A stretch of 64,000 nucleotides of DNA, from contig NZ_JACHEF010000007.1 of the NCBI RefSeq assembly GCF_014207355.1, positions 186,001-250,000 on the forward strand, written 5' to 3'. The notes beneath the pieces were generated by a model. The model was not told where the DNA came from and made no database searches. It worked only from the letters and a program-made list of their open reading frames with translations. This DNA is from Mesorhizobium sangaii (GTDB lineage Bacteria > Pseudomonadota > Alphaproteobacteria > Rhizobiales > Rhizobiaceae). Shown here in pieces: positions 9,008 to 17,913 of the stretch. Numbering within the stretch: position 1 is the stretch's first letter; the number at the start of each line of letters is the position of its first letter. Both the position numbers and the translations under genes were made by a program.

Positions 9008-9799
9008 TCAATTGGGGCGGTTCGCCGATCTCGGCGCGAAGCGGGACAGGATCTGGATCAGCGACATGCAGCCCCAGGTGATGGCAAAGGCGATGATGGC
9101 AAGGGCTGCCGGCTCATACGCGCGGTTGGCGCCAATGTTCTGTAGATACGGGCCGAAAGCGGGTCGGTTGAGCAGGCTGGCCATGGTGAACTCGCCAATA
9201 ACGATCGCGAAGGTCAGGAACGCGCCCGACAACACCGCGATCAGCACATTGGGCAGGATAACGCGCGTGATGATCGTCGACCAGCCGGCGCCAAGGATCT
9301 GCGCCGCCTCCGTCAGCGTTCGCACATCGATGGTTCTGAGCCCGGTGTCGACCGCACGGTACATATAGGGCAGCGACAGCGTGGCATAGCCGATCACCAG
9401 CAGGGCGTTCGTACCGGTGTCGCTGGCCAGGAACGGCAGCGGCGAGTTCGATCCGTACATCCTGATATAGCCGAAGACGATGACGATGGCCGGAATGACC
9501 AGCGGCAACAGCGTGATGAACTCGACGAGCGGCCGCAGTTGCGGCAGGCGCAGCCGGATCCAGTAGGCGGCCGGCACTACGATCAGCACGCCGAGAATGA
9601 TGGTGAAGACGGCGGCAAGCACTGAATAGCCGAAGGTCGCCTGGAAGCGAGGATCGCCCAACACCACCTTGTAGGCGTCAAAGGAGTACGCGCCACGCCG
9701 CATGCGCATGGAAAACTCCACCGTCGCGATCAGCGGGATGAAGAAATAGGCCGCGCCCAGCGCGAAGACGACCCAGGCCCAGAACTTTCCCGACTTCAT
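9008..9799 (-). CDS. ABC transporter permease (second, PotC-like)
   Basis: A 263-residue inner-membrane protein with six likely segments. The EAA loop that docks on the ATPase is visible as LTEAAQILGAGWSTIITRVILPN. The start ATG at 9799 overlaps the stop of the upstream permease by four bases (ATGA), a sign of translational coupling. Together with the partner permease it forms the heterodimeric channel of the importer. Confidence 0.94.
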   Translation of the reverse strand: MKSGKFWAWVVFALGAAYFFIPLIATVEFSMRMRRGAYSFDAYKVVLGDPRFQATFGYSVLAAVFTIILGVLIVVPAAYWIRLRLPQLRPLVEFITLLPLVIPAIVIVFGYIRMYGSNSPLPFLASDTGTNALLVIGYATLSLPYMYRAVDTGLRTIDVRTLTEAAQILGAGWSTIITRVILPNVLIAVLSGAFLTFAIVIGEFTMASLLNRPAFGPYLQNIGANRAYEPAALAIIAFAITWGCMSLIQILSRFAPRSANRPN

Positions 9800-10710
9800 T
9801 TCAGCCACCTCTCGGAACGGGTCCGGAACCAGATGTAGAAGACATTGGCAAGGCCGGTGATGAAGATCATGCCGAAGGCGATCGCGTAGCCAAGATGGGC
9901 ATTGTGCAGCACGTCGCCGCGAATCTGCGCATAGAGCAGGATCGGCACGATGTTGAGTGACGAGCCTGTCAGCGCATAGGCGGTGGCGATGGCGCCGAAG
10001 GCGTTGGCGAACAGCAGGATGACCGTGCCAAGGAAACTTGGCCAGATCACCGGAATGACCACCATGCGCCAGTATTGCGCCATGGTTGCACCGAGTGTCG
10101 CGGCGGCCTCGCCCCACTCCTTCTTCAAGCCGTCGATTGCCGGCACGATGATCACCACCATCAGCGGGATCTGGAAGTAGACATAGGTCAGCGTCAGCCC
10201 CCAGAAAGACAGGATGTTGAAGCCGTGAGCGTAAATGTTGAGGCCGAAAAAGGTGTTCAGGATCACCGTGGCAAGGCCAAGCCGGCCGAGCGTGGCGATA
10301 AAGGCGAAGGCCAGCGGGACACCGGCGAAATTGGAAGCGACACCGGAGAAGGTCAACGTCGCCGAGCGTATCCATTCCGGCAGACCGCCGCGCACGATGG
10401 CGATGGCAATGGCGAGACCGGCGAAGGCACCAATCAACGATGAGGCAAGGCTGACCTTGATCGAGATCCAGTAGGCGGCAACGATCGACGGCTGCGCCAG
10501 TGCTGCGATATTTTCGAAGGTGAACTCACCCGCATCATTCTGGAAAGCGCCCAGCATCAGATAGAGCGTGGGCAGGATCAGGAACATGATGGCGAAGATG
10601 AAGAAGGGGGCAACGCCGAACCACTGCGTCGGCAGCCTCATGCTGCGTGCCTCGGCGGGAGGCGCGGTCTTCCCGGTGACAGCGTGGTCTGACATTGGGA
10701 TATCGGTCAT
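9796..10710 (-). CDS. ABC transporter permease (first, PotB-like)
   Basis: A permease of about 304 residues with six main membrane segments and the EAA-type loop EWGEAAATLGATMAQYWRMVVIPVIWP. The start is uncertain: ATG at 10710 (MTDIPMSDHAV) or at 10695 (MSDHAV); neither has a strong ribosome site. TM1 (WFGVAPFFIFAIMFLILP) starts some 25 residues in. It lies 65 bases after the binding-protein gene and overlaps the next permease by four bases. Confidence 0.92.
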   Translation of the reverse strand: MTDIPMSDHAVTGKTAPPAEARSMRLPTQWFGVAPFFIFAIMFLILPTLYLMLGAFQNDAGEFTFENIAALAQPSIVAAYWISIKVSLASSLIGAFAGLAIAIAIVRGGLPEWIRSATLTFSGVASNFAGVPLAFAFIATLGRLGLATVILNTFFGLNIYAHGFNILSFWGLTLTYVYFQIPLMVVIIVPAIDGLKKEWGEAAATLGATMAQYWRMVVIPVIWPSFLGTVILLFANAFGAIATAYALTGSSLNIVPILLYAQIRGDVLHNAHLGYAIAFGMIFITGLANVFYIWFRTRSERWLK

Positions 10711-10775
10711 GCGCCGGCTACCGTCTTCGAGAAAAGGGGACCGGGCGACCTCGAGGCCGCCCGGCATGGCGTTTG

Positions 10776-11882
10776 TTACTTGACGTTGGCGCCGACGACC
10801 GCATCCCAGTTCTTGGTGATGGCTTCCTTGGACTTGGCCTGCTCGTCCAGCGTCGGGAACACCGCCGCGGCATAGGATTCGGCCGGCGGCAGCTTAGCCA
10901 GCACGTCCGCGGGGATCTTGCCGTTCTTGGCAAGGTCGTTGAAGCGGATCGGGTGGCAATAGCCCTTGAGCCAGCCGACCTGGCCTTCGTCGGAGTAGAG
11001 GTATTCCAGCCACAGCTTGGCGGCGTTCGGATGCGGCGCGTAAGCGCTGATCGCCTGCACGTAGACACCGGCGACGACACCGGTCTTCGGCACGACGACG
11101 TCGACGGGCGGGTTGCCCTTCAGCGTGTCCCGGCCGGCGAGCGCGTTGTAGTCCCAGGTGATCAGGATCGGAGTCTGGCCTTGGGCGAGGGTCGCAGCCT
11201 TGCCGATGACCGGGACGAAATTGCCGGCGGCGTTCAGCTTCTTGAAGAAGTCGAGGCCAGCGGTGCCGGCGGCTTCACCAGCAGCGGCGCCCGACGACAG
11301 GCCAGCAGCATAGACGCCCTGGATAGCCTGGTTCGACGCGCGCGGATCGCCGGCCAGTGCGACAGTGTTGGCGAATTCCGGCTTTAGCAGATCGGCCCAG
11401 TCAGTTGGAGCTTCCTTGACGATGTCCTTGTTCACTTGGAAGGACAGCACGCCGTAATAGTCGCCAGTCCAGTAGCCTTCAGCATCCTTGGCGCTGTCGG
11501 GGATCGAGTCCCAGGTCGACACCTTGTAAGGCTGGATCAGACCATCCTTCTTGGCGGACGGGCCGAAGGACAGGCCGACGTCGATGACGTCAGGCGCCTG
11601 TGGGCCCTTGTTGTCCTTGTTGGCCTTGATTGCCTCGACCTCGTCGCCGGAGCCGGCATCGGGGTTGAGCTCGTTGATGGTGATTTCCGGATACTTCGCC
11701 TTGAAGCCGGCGATGACGTCACCGTAGCCGCACCAGTCATGTGGCAAGGCGATGGTGGTGAGCTGGCCTTCGGCCTTGGCGGCCTTGACGAGATCGTCCA
11801 GCGAAGCCGCGGACGAAATCACCGACGACACCATCAGGGTCGCGGCCGAAAGGGAAAGTACTTTCCCCGTGAATTTGAACAT
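10776..11882 (-). CDS. ABC transporter periplasmic substrate-binding protein
   Basis: A 368-residue exported protein. A Sec signal runs from MFKFTGKVLSLSAATLMVSS to a cut near ISSAASLDD. The mature part is of the extracellular solute-binding family 1/6 type (polyamine, Fe3+, 2-aminoethylphosphonate), with LVKAAKAEGQLTTIALPHDWCGYGDVIAGF and a late SAYAPHPNAAKLWLEYLYS block. The ATG at 11882 has GGAGAG upstream; a frame reaching 11939 adds Arg-rich residues before the signal. It is the first gene of the importer operon. The ligand is not readable, though the neighbouring amine-type cassette makes an amine plausible. Confidence 0.93.
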   Translation of the reverse strand: MFKFTGKVLSLSAATLMVSSVISSAASLDDLVKAAKAEGQLTTIALPHDWCGYGDVIAGFKAKYPEITINELNPDAGSGDEVEAIKANKDNKGPQAPDVIDVGLSFGPSAKKDGLIQPYKVSTWDSIPDSAKDAEGYWTGDYYGVLSFQVNKDIVKEAPTDWADLLKPEFANTVALAGDPRASNQAIQGVYAAGLSSGAAAGEAAGTAGLDFFKKLNAAGNFVPVIGKAATLAQGQTPILITWDYNALAGRDTLKGNPPVDVVVPKTGVVAGVYVQAISAYAPHPNAAKLWLEYLYSDEGQVGWLKGYCHPIRFNDLAKNGKIPADVLAKLPPAESYAAAVFPTLDEQAKSKEAITKNWDAVVGANVK

Positions 11883-12015
11883 GTGTTCTCTCCGTTGAAC
11901 TGACGCCGTTGGACGCCTGCGATCCGGTATCGTTTTCATGTGACAGCCAGATGAAAGCTTTGTGAAACCGGCTGCTCGCAGCGCGAAAATTTAACTCTTT
12001 TTAACCGGCTGTAGC

Positions 12016-12046
12016 AATTAGCCATCACTTATTTTTCCGGCTAATT
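12016..12046. other. Inverted repeat between importer and ADH genes
   Basis: Perfect 8-bp arms, AATTAGCC at 12016-12023 and GGCTAATT at 12039-12046, separated by 15 bases that include a T-run. It sits in the AT-rich 242-base gap downstream of the ADH gene and upstream of the binding-protein gene. It could be an operator for the importer or a weak hairpin ending the ADH transcript. Confidence 0.4.
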
Positions 12047-12124
12047 ACTTTCCGCCATGTGTTTCATCCTTTCCCCCTTGGTTTGCCCTGATTTTCCAGA
12101 TCAATTTCTAACAAGAAAGCCGTC

Positions 12125-13297
12125 TTACACCGTGCCGGCGATAGCGTTTTCAAGCAAGGTCAGGGCCGCCTTCTTGGTCAGCTTGACCGGGTTGCCGCCT
12201 GCGGTCGGATCGACCACCGCCATGTCGGCGATGAGCCCCTTGCGCTTCTTGTCCATGTCGAGCCCCTTGATCAGGCCCGGCAGAGCATGCGGCACCTTGA
12301 GTTCCCTGCGCAATTTAATGATCGCCTTGGCGAAGCCGTCGAAGCCGCCCTTGATGCCGCAATAGGCGGCAAGCCGGCCGATGCGCTCCTCGATGGAGTC
12401 CCTGTTGAAGGCCAGCACATAGGGCATGAACACCGCATTGGTCATGCCGTGATGGGTGTCGTACAGCGCGCCGACCGGATGCGACAATGAGTGGATGGCG
12501 CCCAGCCCCTTCTGGAAGGCGGTGGCGCCCATCGCGGCGGCGCTCATCATATGGGCGCGCGCGACGAGATCCTTGCCGTTGGCATAGGCCTTCGGCAGGT
12601 TCTCGAAGACCAGCCGGACGCCTTCGACGGCGATGCCGTCGGCCATCGGATGGTAACCCGGCGCGCAATAGGCCTCGAGGCAGTGGGCAAGCGCGTCCAT
12701 GCCGGTGCCGGCGGTGATGAAGCCGGGCATGCCGACCGACAGTTCCGGATCGGCAATGACGATGGCCGGCAGCAATTTGGGATGGAAGATGACCTTCTTG
12801 GTGTGCGTCGCTTCATTGGTGATGACGCCGGCGCGGCCGACTTCCGAACCGGTGCCGGCCGTGGTCGGCACCGCGATGATCGGCGCGATCGCGTCGGAAT
12901 TGGCGCGCGTCCACCAGTCGTCGACATCCTCGAAGTCCCAAACTGGCCGCGTCTGGCCGGCCTGGAAGGCGATCAGCTTGCCGAGATCGAGCGCCGAGCC
13001 GCCGCCGAAGGCGATGACGCCGTCATGCTTGCCTTTCTTGAACACCGCGATGCCGGCGGTCAGATTGGACTCGACCGGGTTCGGCCTCACCTCGGAAAAG
13101 ACGCCGTAGGGGACCTTGGCATCGTCGAGGATCTTCAGGGTCGAGGCAACGACCGGCAGTTTCGCCAGGCCGGGATCGGTGACGAACAGCGGCCGCTTGA
13201 TGCCGGTGGCCGCCAACACCTCAGGCAGTTCCTTGATGCGCCCGGCGCCGAAGCGAACGGTGGTGGGGTAGTTCCATTTGGAGATCAGCTTGGACAT
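12125..13297 (-). CDS. Iron-containing alcohol dehydrogenase
   Basis: A 390-residue group III alcohol dehydrogenase. The NAD-binding GGGS is at 98-101, and the metal ligands can be placed as Asp201, His205, His269 and His283, with the same spacing as in the FucO/AdhB family. It oxidises a primary alcohol to an aldehyde or does the reverse. It follows the aldehyde dehydrogenase gene by only 18 bases, so the two likely act in sequence. In the context of the GS-like ligase, the substrate may be a gamma-glutamyl amino alcohol (inference). Confidence 0.94.
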   Translation of the reverse strand: MSKLISKWNYPTTVRFGAGRIKELPEVLAATGIKRPLFVTDPGLAKLPVVASTLKILDDAKVPYGVFSEVRPNPVESNLTAGIAVFKKGKHDGVIAFGGGSALDLGKLIAFQAGQTRPVWDFEDVDDWWTRANSDAIAPIIAVPTTAGTGSEVGRAGVITNEATHTKKVIFHPKLLPAIVIADPELSVGMPGFITAGTGMDALAHCLEAYCAPGYHPMADGIAVEGVRLVFENLPKAYANGKDLVARAHMMSAAAMGATAFQKGLGAIHSLSHPVGALYDTHHGMTNAVFMPYVLAFNRDSIEERIGRLAAYCGIKGGFDGFAKAIIKLRRELKVPHALPGLIKGLDMDKKRKGLIADMAVVDPTAGGNPVKLTKKAALTLLENAIAGTV

Positions 13298-13315
13298 TTT
13301 TTGTCTTTCGAAAAT

Positions 13316-14704
13316 TCAGATGGCTTCGCGCAGGTGGAACGACTTCGGCCTGGTCAGGTTGTCATAGCCGATGGCCGACAAGGCAGCACCCTTGCCGGTG
13401 TCCTTGACGCCGGTCCAGACCAGGGCCGGATCGAGGTAGTCGCAGCGGTTCATGAACACCGTGCCGGTCTCGACGCGGTTGCCGATCGCCACGGCATGGT
13501 CCGTATCGCGGGTCCAGATCGAAGCGGTCAGCCCGTAAGGGCTGTCGTTCATCAGCGCGATCGCCTCTTCGTCGTTGCGCACCTTCATGATGCCGACGAT
13601 CGGCCCAAAGCTCTCCTCGCGCATGACGCTCATCTGATGGTCGACTTGCGTCAGCACTTCCGGCGCCAGATAGGGCGAGCCGGCCTTGTCATTGGCCACC
13701 TTCATGTTGATGTGCGCCACCGCGCCCTTGCGCAGCGCTTCGGCCTTCTGCTCGCGGATCAGGTCGGCGAAACGCGCCTGCGCCATCGGCCCCATCGTCG
13801 TTGCCTGGTCGAGCGGATTGCCGACGACATAGTTCTTGGTCTCGGCGATGAAGCCCTCGACGAACTCGTCATAGACCTTTTCGTGCACATAGACGCGCTC
13901 GATGCCGCAGCAGCACTGGCCGGAATTGTAAAAGGTGCCGTCAACCAGATTGGCGACCGCATGATCCATCTTGGCGTCGGGCAGCACATAGGCCGGATCC
14001 TTGCCGCCAAGCTCGAGGCCGAGCGTCATGAAGGTCCCCGCCGCCGCCTTTTCGATGGCGCGGCCACCGCCGACCGAACCGGTGAAGTTGACGTGGTCGA
14101 TCTTGCCCGAACCGAGCAGCTTCTCGGTCTGGGCATGGTTGAGCACGACGTTCTGGAACACGCCCTTGGGCAGGCCCACTCTGTCGAAAGCCTGTTGGAA
14201 ACGCTCGCCAACCAGCAGCGTCTGCGCCGCATGCTTGAGGATGACGGCGTTGCCGGCCATCAGCGCCGGCACGATGGTGTTGACCGCCGTGAGATAGGGA
14301 TAGTTCCACGGCGCGATCACCATGACCACGCCAAGCGGGTCCTTTTTCACATAGCGACGGAAGCCGTCCTTTGGGTTGGAAGCCGGCACGGCCTTGAGCG
14401 CCACCTCGGCGATCTCGACCATGTAGTTGGTGCGTTCCTTGACGCCGCCGAACTCGCCGCCATAGCGCACCGGACGCCCCATCTGCCAGGCGATCTCCGG
14501 CACGATCTCGTCGGTCATCGCGACCAGCGCTTCCAGCATCGCCAGCATGTACTTGCCGCGCTCGACGATCGGCGTCTCGGCCCACCTCTCTTGCGCCGCC
14601 TTGGCGCGCTCGACCGCGGCATTGATCGCCTGGTCCGTTGCCACGGGCCGCTCGGCGTAGATCGAGCCATCGATGGGGGATTTGAGTTTGACCGTCTCGG
14701 TCAT
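13316..14704 (-). CDS. Aldehyde dehydrogenase family protein
   Basis: A 462-residue NAD(P)-dependent aldehyde dehydrogenase. The cofactor strand FTGS is at 207-210, the general base Glu231 lies in LELGG and the nucleophile Cys265 in SGQCCCG. Three cysteines in a row at 264-266 are unusual but leave the GQxC pattern intact. It oxidises an aldehyde to the acid, probably the product of the downstream ADH. The ribosome site is weak, and 173 bases carrying a repeat element lie between it and the ligase gene. Confidence 0.94.
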   Translation of the reverse strand: MTETVKLKSPIDGSIYAERPVATDQAINAAVERAKAAQERWAETPIVERGKYMLAMLEALVAMTDEIVPEIAWQMGRPVRYGGEFGGVKERTNYMVEIAEVALKAVPASNPKDGFRRYVKKDPLGVVMVIAPWNYPYLTAVNTIVPALMAGNAVILKHAAQTLLVGERFQQAFDRVGLPKGVFQNVVLNHAQTEKLLGSGKIDHVNFTGSVGGGRAIEKAAAGTFMTLGLELGGKDPAYVLPDAKMDHAVANLVDGTFYNSGQCCCGIERVYVHEKVYDEFVEGFIAETKNYVVGNPLDQATTMGPMAQARFADLIREQKAEALRKGAVAHINMKVANDKAGSPYLAPEVLTQVDHQMSVMREESFGPIVGIMKVRNDEEAIALMNDSPYGLTASIWTRDTDHAVAIGNRVETGTVFMNRCDYLDPALVWTGVKDTGKGAALSAIGYDNLTRPKSFHLREAI

Positions 14705-14740
14705 TTTGTAAGTCCTCGCATTCTACAACAAAATCTTGTG

Positions 14741-14860
14741 GCGTGGCGCTGCCCTCATCCGCCTGCCCGGCAGTCTCCCGCGTATGGTGACCGGGAGAAG
14801 GGAAGTGCTCTCCGGTCGCCCTGCCCGCGATTCACGGGAGGGTAGGGCGAGAGGCGCGCC
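14741..14860. repeat. Palindromic intergenic repeat, family C
   Basis: A hairpin-rich stretch with arms TCTCCCG (14774-14780) and CGGGAGA (14792-14798), flanked by CCCTCATCCGCCTGCC and a G-rich right side. The pattern matches a large palindromic repeat that I recall as frequent in Mesorhizobium. It lies inside the operon between the ligase and ALDH genes and could stop part of the transcript. Confidence 0.6.
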
Positions 14861-14877
14861 AACGTTCGTCGGCTAGT

Positions 14878-16248
14878 TTAGTACCGCTCGAACCCTCTGT
14901 GCAGTTCCCAATCGGTTATGCGGCGGTCGTATTCGAACTGCTCCCACTTTGCGGTGTGAACATAGTGTTCGAGCACATCCTCGCCGAGCGCCTGCTTGAG
15001 CATCTTCGACTTCGCCAGCGTCTCGGTGGCGTCGCGCAGCGTCTTCGGGATCTCCGGCAAACGCGACGCCTGATAGGCATCGCCGACGAACGGCTTCTGC
15101 AGTTCCAGCTTCTCATCGATGCCGGCAAGGCCGGCGGCGATCAGCGCCGCAAAGGCGAGATAGGGGTTGAGGTCCGCGCCGCCGATGCGGCATTCCATGC
15201 GGATGCCCTTGGTGCCTTCACCGCACAGGCGGAAGCCGGCGGTGCGGTTGTCTTCGCTCCACATGATCTTGGTCGGCGCGAAGGTGCCGGCCTGGAAGCG
15301 CTTGTAGGAGTTGATGTAGGGCGCCAGGAACCAGGTGAATTCCTTGGCGTATTTCAGCTGTCCCGCCGCCCATTGCTGGCCAAGCGCCGACAGCGTCCAG
15401 TCAGCCTTCTTGTCGAAGAAGAGCGGCGTCTTGCCGTCGGCGCTCCACAGCGAATTGTGGATATGGCTGGAATTGCCGGCCAGCCCATAATTGTACTTGG
15501 ACATGAAGGAAATCGCCTTGCCTTCGGACTCGGCAATCTCCTTGGCGCCGTTCTTCAAGATGACGTGGCGGTCGGCCATGTCCAGCGCCTCGGCATAGCG
15601 CACATTGATCTCTTCCTGGCCTGGGCCCCACTCGCCCTTGGAATTCTCGATCGGGATGCCGGCCGCTTCCATCTCGTTGCGAAGCCGGCGCATGACGCCT
15701 TCTTCCTTCGTGGTGATGCCGATCTGGTAATCGCCGATATAGGGCGAGGCGGTATCGAGACCCTGCCAGTGTTTCTTGCGGGCGGAATCATAGGTCTCGT
15801 TGAACAGATAGAATTCGAGCTCGGAAGCGAAATAGCCGATATAGCCGCGCTCCGTCAGCCGCTTGACCTGCTTCTTCAGGATGGCGCGCGGCGAATGCGG
15901 CAGGTCGTCATGCGTGTGGTGGTCGAGCACGTCGCAGATCACCAGCGCCGTCTTCTCAAGCCACGGAATGCGCCGCAGCGTCCCCAGATCCGGCTTCATG
16001 ACGAAATCGCCATAGCCCTTCGACCAGCTCGCCGCCTTGTAGCCGGGCACCGGCTCCATATCGATGTCGGCGGCCAGGAGATAGTTGCAGCCGTGCGTCT
16101 CGTCATGCGCGGAATCGACGAAATACTGCGCCAGGAACCGTTTTCCCGCCAGCCGCCCCTGCATGTCGACGATGCAGGCCAGCACCGTGTCGATCTCGCC
16201 ACTGGAGACCGCTTTCTTCAACTGATCGAACGAGAAATTTCCGGCCAT
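14878..16248 (-). CDS. Glutamine-synthetase-like gamma-glutamyl-amine ligase
   Basis: A 456-residue protein of the glutamine synthetase fold. ATP and metal residues are visible: Glu143/Glu145 in SELEF, Glu212 in GPGQEE, His262/His264 in NSSHIH, then Arg335, Arg340, Arg350, Glu352 and Arg354. Length and motif wording fit the catabolic GS-like group (PuuA, GlnA3/GlnA4, IpuC), which join glutamate to amines, rather than housekeeping GlnA, which has a Tyr-adenylylation loop not seen here. The ATG at 16248 is chosen because the fold begins there. It lies 88 bases after the permease gene in an amine-catabolism-like operon. The amine is not known. Confidence 0.85.
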   Translation of the reverse strand: MAGNFSFDQLKKAVSSGEIDTVLACIVDMQGRLAGKRFLAQYFVDSAHDETHGCNYLLAADIDMEPVPGYKAASWSKGYGDFVMKPDLGTLRRIPWLEKTALVICDVLDHHTHDDLPHSPRAILKKQVKRLTERGYIGYFASELEFYLFNETYDSARKKHWQGLDTASPYIGDYQIGITTKEEGVMRRLRNEMEAAGIPIENSKGEWGPGQEEINVRYAEALDMADRHVILKNGAKEIAESEGKAISFMSKYNYGLAGNSSHIHNSLWSADGKTPLFFDKKADWTLSALGQQWAAGQLKYAKEFTWFLAPYINSYKRFQAGTFAPTKIMWSEDNRTAGFRLCGEGTKGIRMECRIGGADLNPYLAFAALIAAGLAGIDEKLELQKPFVGDAYQASRLPEIPKTLRDATETLAKSKMLKQALGEDVLEHYVHTAKWEQFEYDRRITDWELHRGFERY

Positions 16249-16336
16249 TCCTTTGGCACTCCAGCGTTTTAGCTTTGAACAGGTTAGACAAAACCATGGC
16301 CGGCACGATGCCGGCCATGGCCAAGAATGGTCGATG

Positions 16337-17893
16337 TCAGTGACCGGTTTCGCCGACGGCCTGTTCCGCCGCCTTGATGGCTGCCTGGCGCGCCGCGATG
16401 ATGTCGCCAAGCGGCGGACCCTGGAAGCGGTTCCGTTCGAACGCGAACCAGACGATCGCCGTCAGGATGAAGAAGCCGACGGTGATGTAGAGCGCCCAAT
16501 CGTTCGGCGGCTGGATGCCGATGACGAAGATCAGGATCATCGACACGATCGACAGGAAGGCGAACAGCATGAAAACGCCGCGCCCCATGTTCCATGGACC
16601 CATCTTGTCCCACTTTGGCGTGCCCCAGGCCAGCATGCCGAGCACGATCGGCACGGTGAAGGACAGGAACAGGAAGATGACGGTGCAAGACACGACGATG
16701 GTGTAGGCCGAGGTGCCGGCGACCGAGACCAGCGTCGAACCCCAGACGAACAGCACCGACAGGATCGACGCCGTCCAGATCGCCGCCACCGGCGTGCGAT
16801 AGGTCGGGCTGACTTTGGCGAGTGCCGATGAGCCCGGCAGGCCACCGTCACGCGAGAAGGCGAAGATCATACGCGAGGCAGAGGTCACGGTTGCGAGGCC
16901 GCACAGAAGCTGCGCGACGAACACGACGAGGTACACGAACTCCTTGATGCCAGGGCTGACGCGCTGGTCGAAGGCCCAGAAGAACACGTTCCAGCCCTGC
17001 TTGGCGGCGTCGTCCATGTTTGGGATCATCAGCACGAAGGCGGCCAGGAACAGATAGCCGAAGACGGCCGACCAGATCACCGACATGACCATGGCGCGCG
17101 GCACCGAGGAGGCTGCCTTGATGGTTTCCTCGGAGGTGTGCGCGGAAGCGTCGTAGCCGGTGATCGTATAGATCGGCAGCAACAGGCCAAGTGCGAACAC
17201 CCAGGCATTCGAAACCGACGGCCAGACGCTGGCGCCGGCATCGCCGGAGTAGTTGTGGAAGGTGAACAGCCGGCTGAAATCCCAGGTCTCGGCGGAGAGA
17301 AGACAGACGACCGCGATCAGGATCGAACCGAAGAAGATCAAATAACCCGAGAAGTCGGTCAGCTTCGCCGTCAGCTTTATGCCGAGATGATTGATCAGTG
17401 CCTGGGCGCCGGTGATGATGACCAGGAAGATCATCTGGTTGGTCAGCGTACCCTCGATGCCGAGCGCCGGGCCGAAGGCGCCGACGAAGAACGTCCAGGT
17501 GCCGACATTGATGGCGCCGAGCACGGTGATCAGGCCGAGCAGGTTGAGCCAGGCCGTGACCCAGCCGGTGCCGCGGTTGCCGAGGATCGAACCCCAGTGA
17601 TAGAGGCCGCCGGCAGTCGGATAGGCCGAACTGATCTGCGACATGGCGACCGCGAAGGTCAGCGACACGAAGCAGCCGACCAGCCAGCCGATGCCGATGC
17701 CGATGCCGCCGGCGCCGGAGGTTGCCTGGGCCAGCGAATTGATGCCGCCCGAAAGGATGCAGATGATCGAGAAAGAAACGGCGAAATTCGAAAAGCGGCT
17801 GAGGCGCCGCTCCAGTTCCTGGGCATAACCCATGCTGTGGAGGGCCTTTACGTCCTCCGCCTTGTCAACTTCAGTATAACCCGGTGCTGCCAT
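16337..17893 (-). CDS. APC-family amino acid/amine permease
   Basis: A 518-residue carrier with about 12 membrane segments. The N-terminus ELERRLSRFSNFAVSFSIICILSGG is the signature of the amino acid/choline (ACT) branch of the APC superfamily, which includes GABA and choline-type permeases. The ATG at 17893 has AGGGGAC upstream; the longer frame to 18073 would overlap the preceding gene. It starts 20 bases after the amidohydrolase gene. It probably imports the amine or amino compound used by the ligase downstream. Confidence 0.92.
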   Translation of the reverse strand: MAAPGYTEVDKAEDVKALHSMGYAQELERRLSRFSNFAVSFSIICILSGGINSLAQATSGAGGIGIGIGWLVGCFVSLTFAVAMSQISSAYPTAGGLYHWGSILGNRGTGWVTAWLNLLGLITVLGAINVGTWTFFVGAFGPALGIEGTLTNQMIFLVIITGAQALINHLGIKLTAKLTDFSGYLIFFGSILIAVVCLLSAETWDFSRLFTFHNYSGDAGASVWPSVSNAWVFALGLLLPIYTITGYDASAHTSEETIKAASSVPRAMVMSVIWSAVFGYLFLAAFVLMIPNMDDAAKQGWNVFFWAFDQRVSPGIKEFVYLVVFVAQLLCGLATVTSASRMIFAFSRDGGLPGSSALAKVSPTYRTPVAAIWTASILSVLFVWGSTLVSVAGTSAYTIVVSCTVIFLFLSFTVPIVLGMLAWGTPKWDKMGPWNMGRGVFMLFAFLSIVSMILIFVIGIQPPNDWALYITVGFFILTAIVWFAFERNRFQGPPLGDIIAARQAAIKAAEQAVGETGH

Positions 17894-17913
17894 TGGAAGT
17901 CCCCTGTTGGTTC

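Noticed and set aside
12491-14845. Very long plus-strand frame of 784 codons
   Set aside because: It lies antisense to the ADH and ALDH genes, is rich in Arg/His/Asp/Gly as shadow frames of GC-rich genes are, and has no family motif or ribosome site.
14878-16248. Glutamine synthetase called as housekeeping glnA
   Set aside because: The operon holds catabolic genes and no ntr or glnB gene; the motif set fits the gamma-glutamyl-amine ligase group better.
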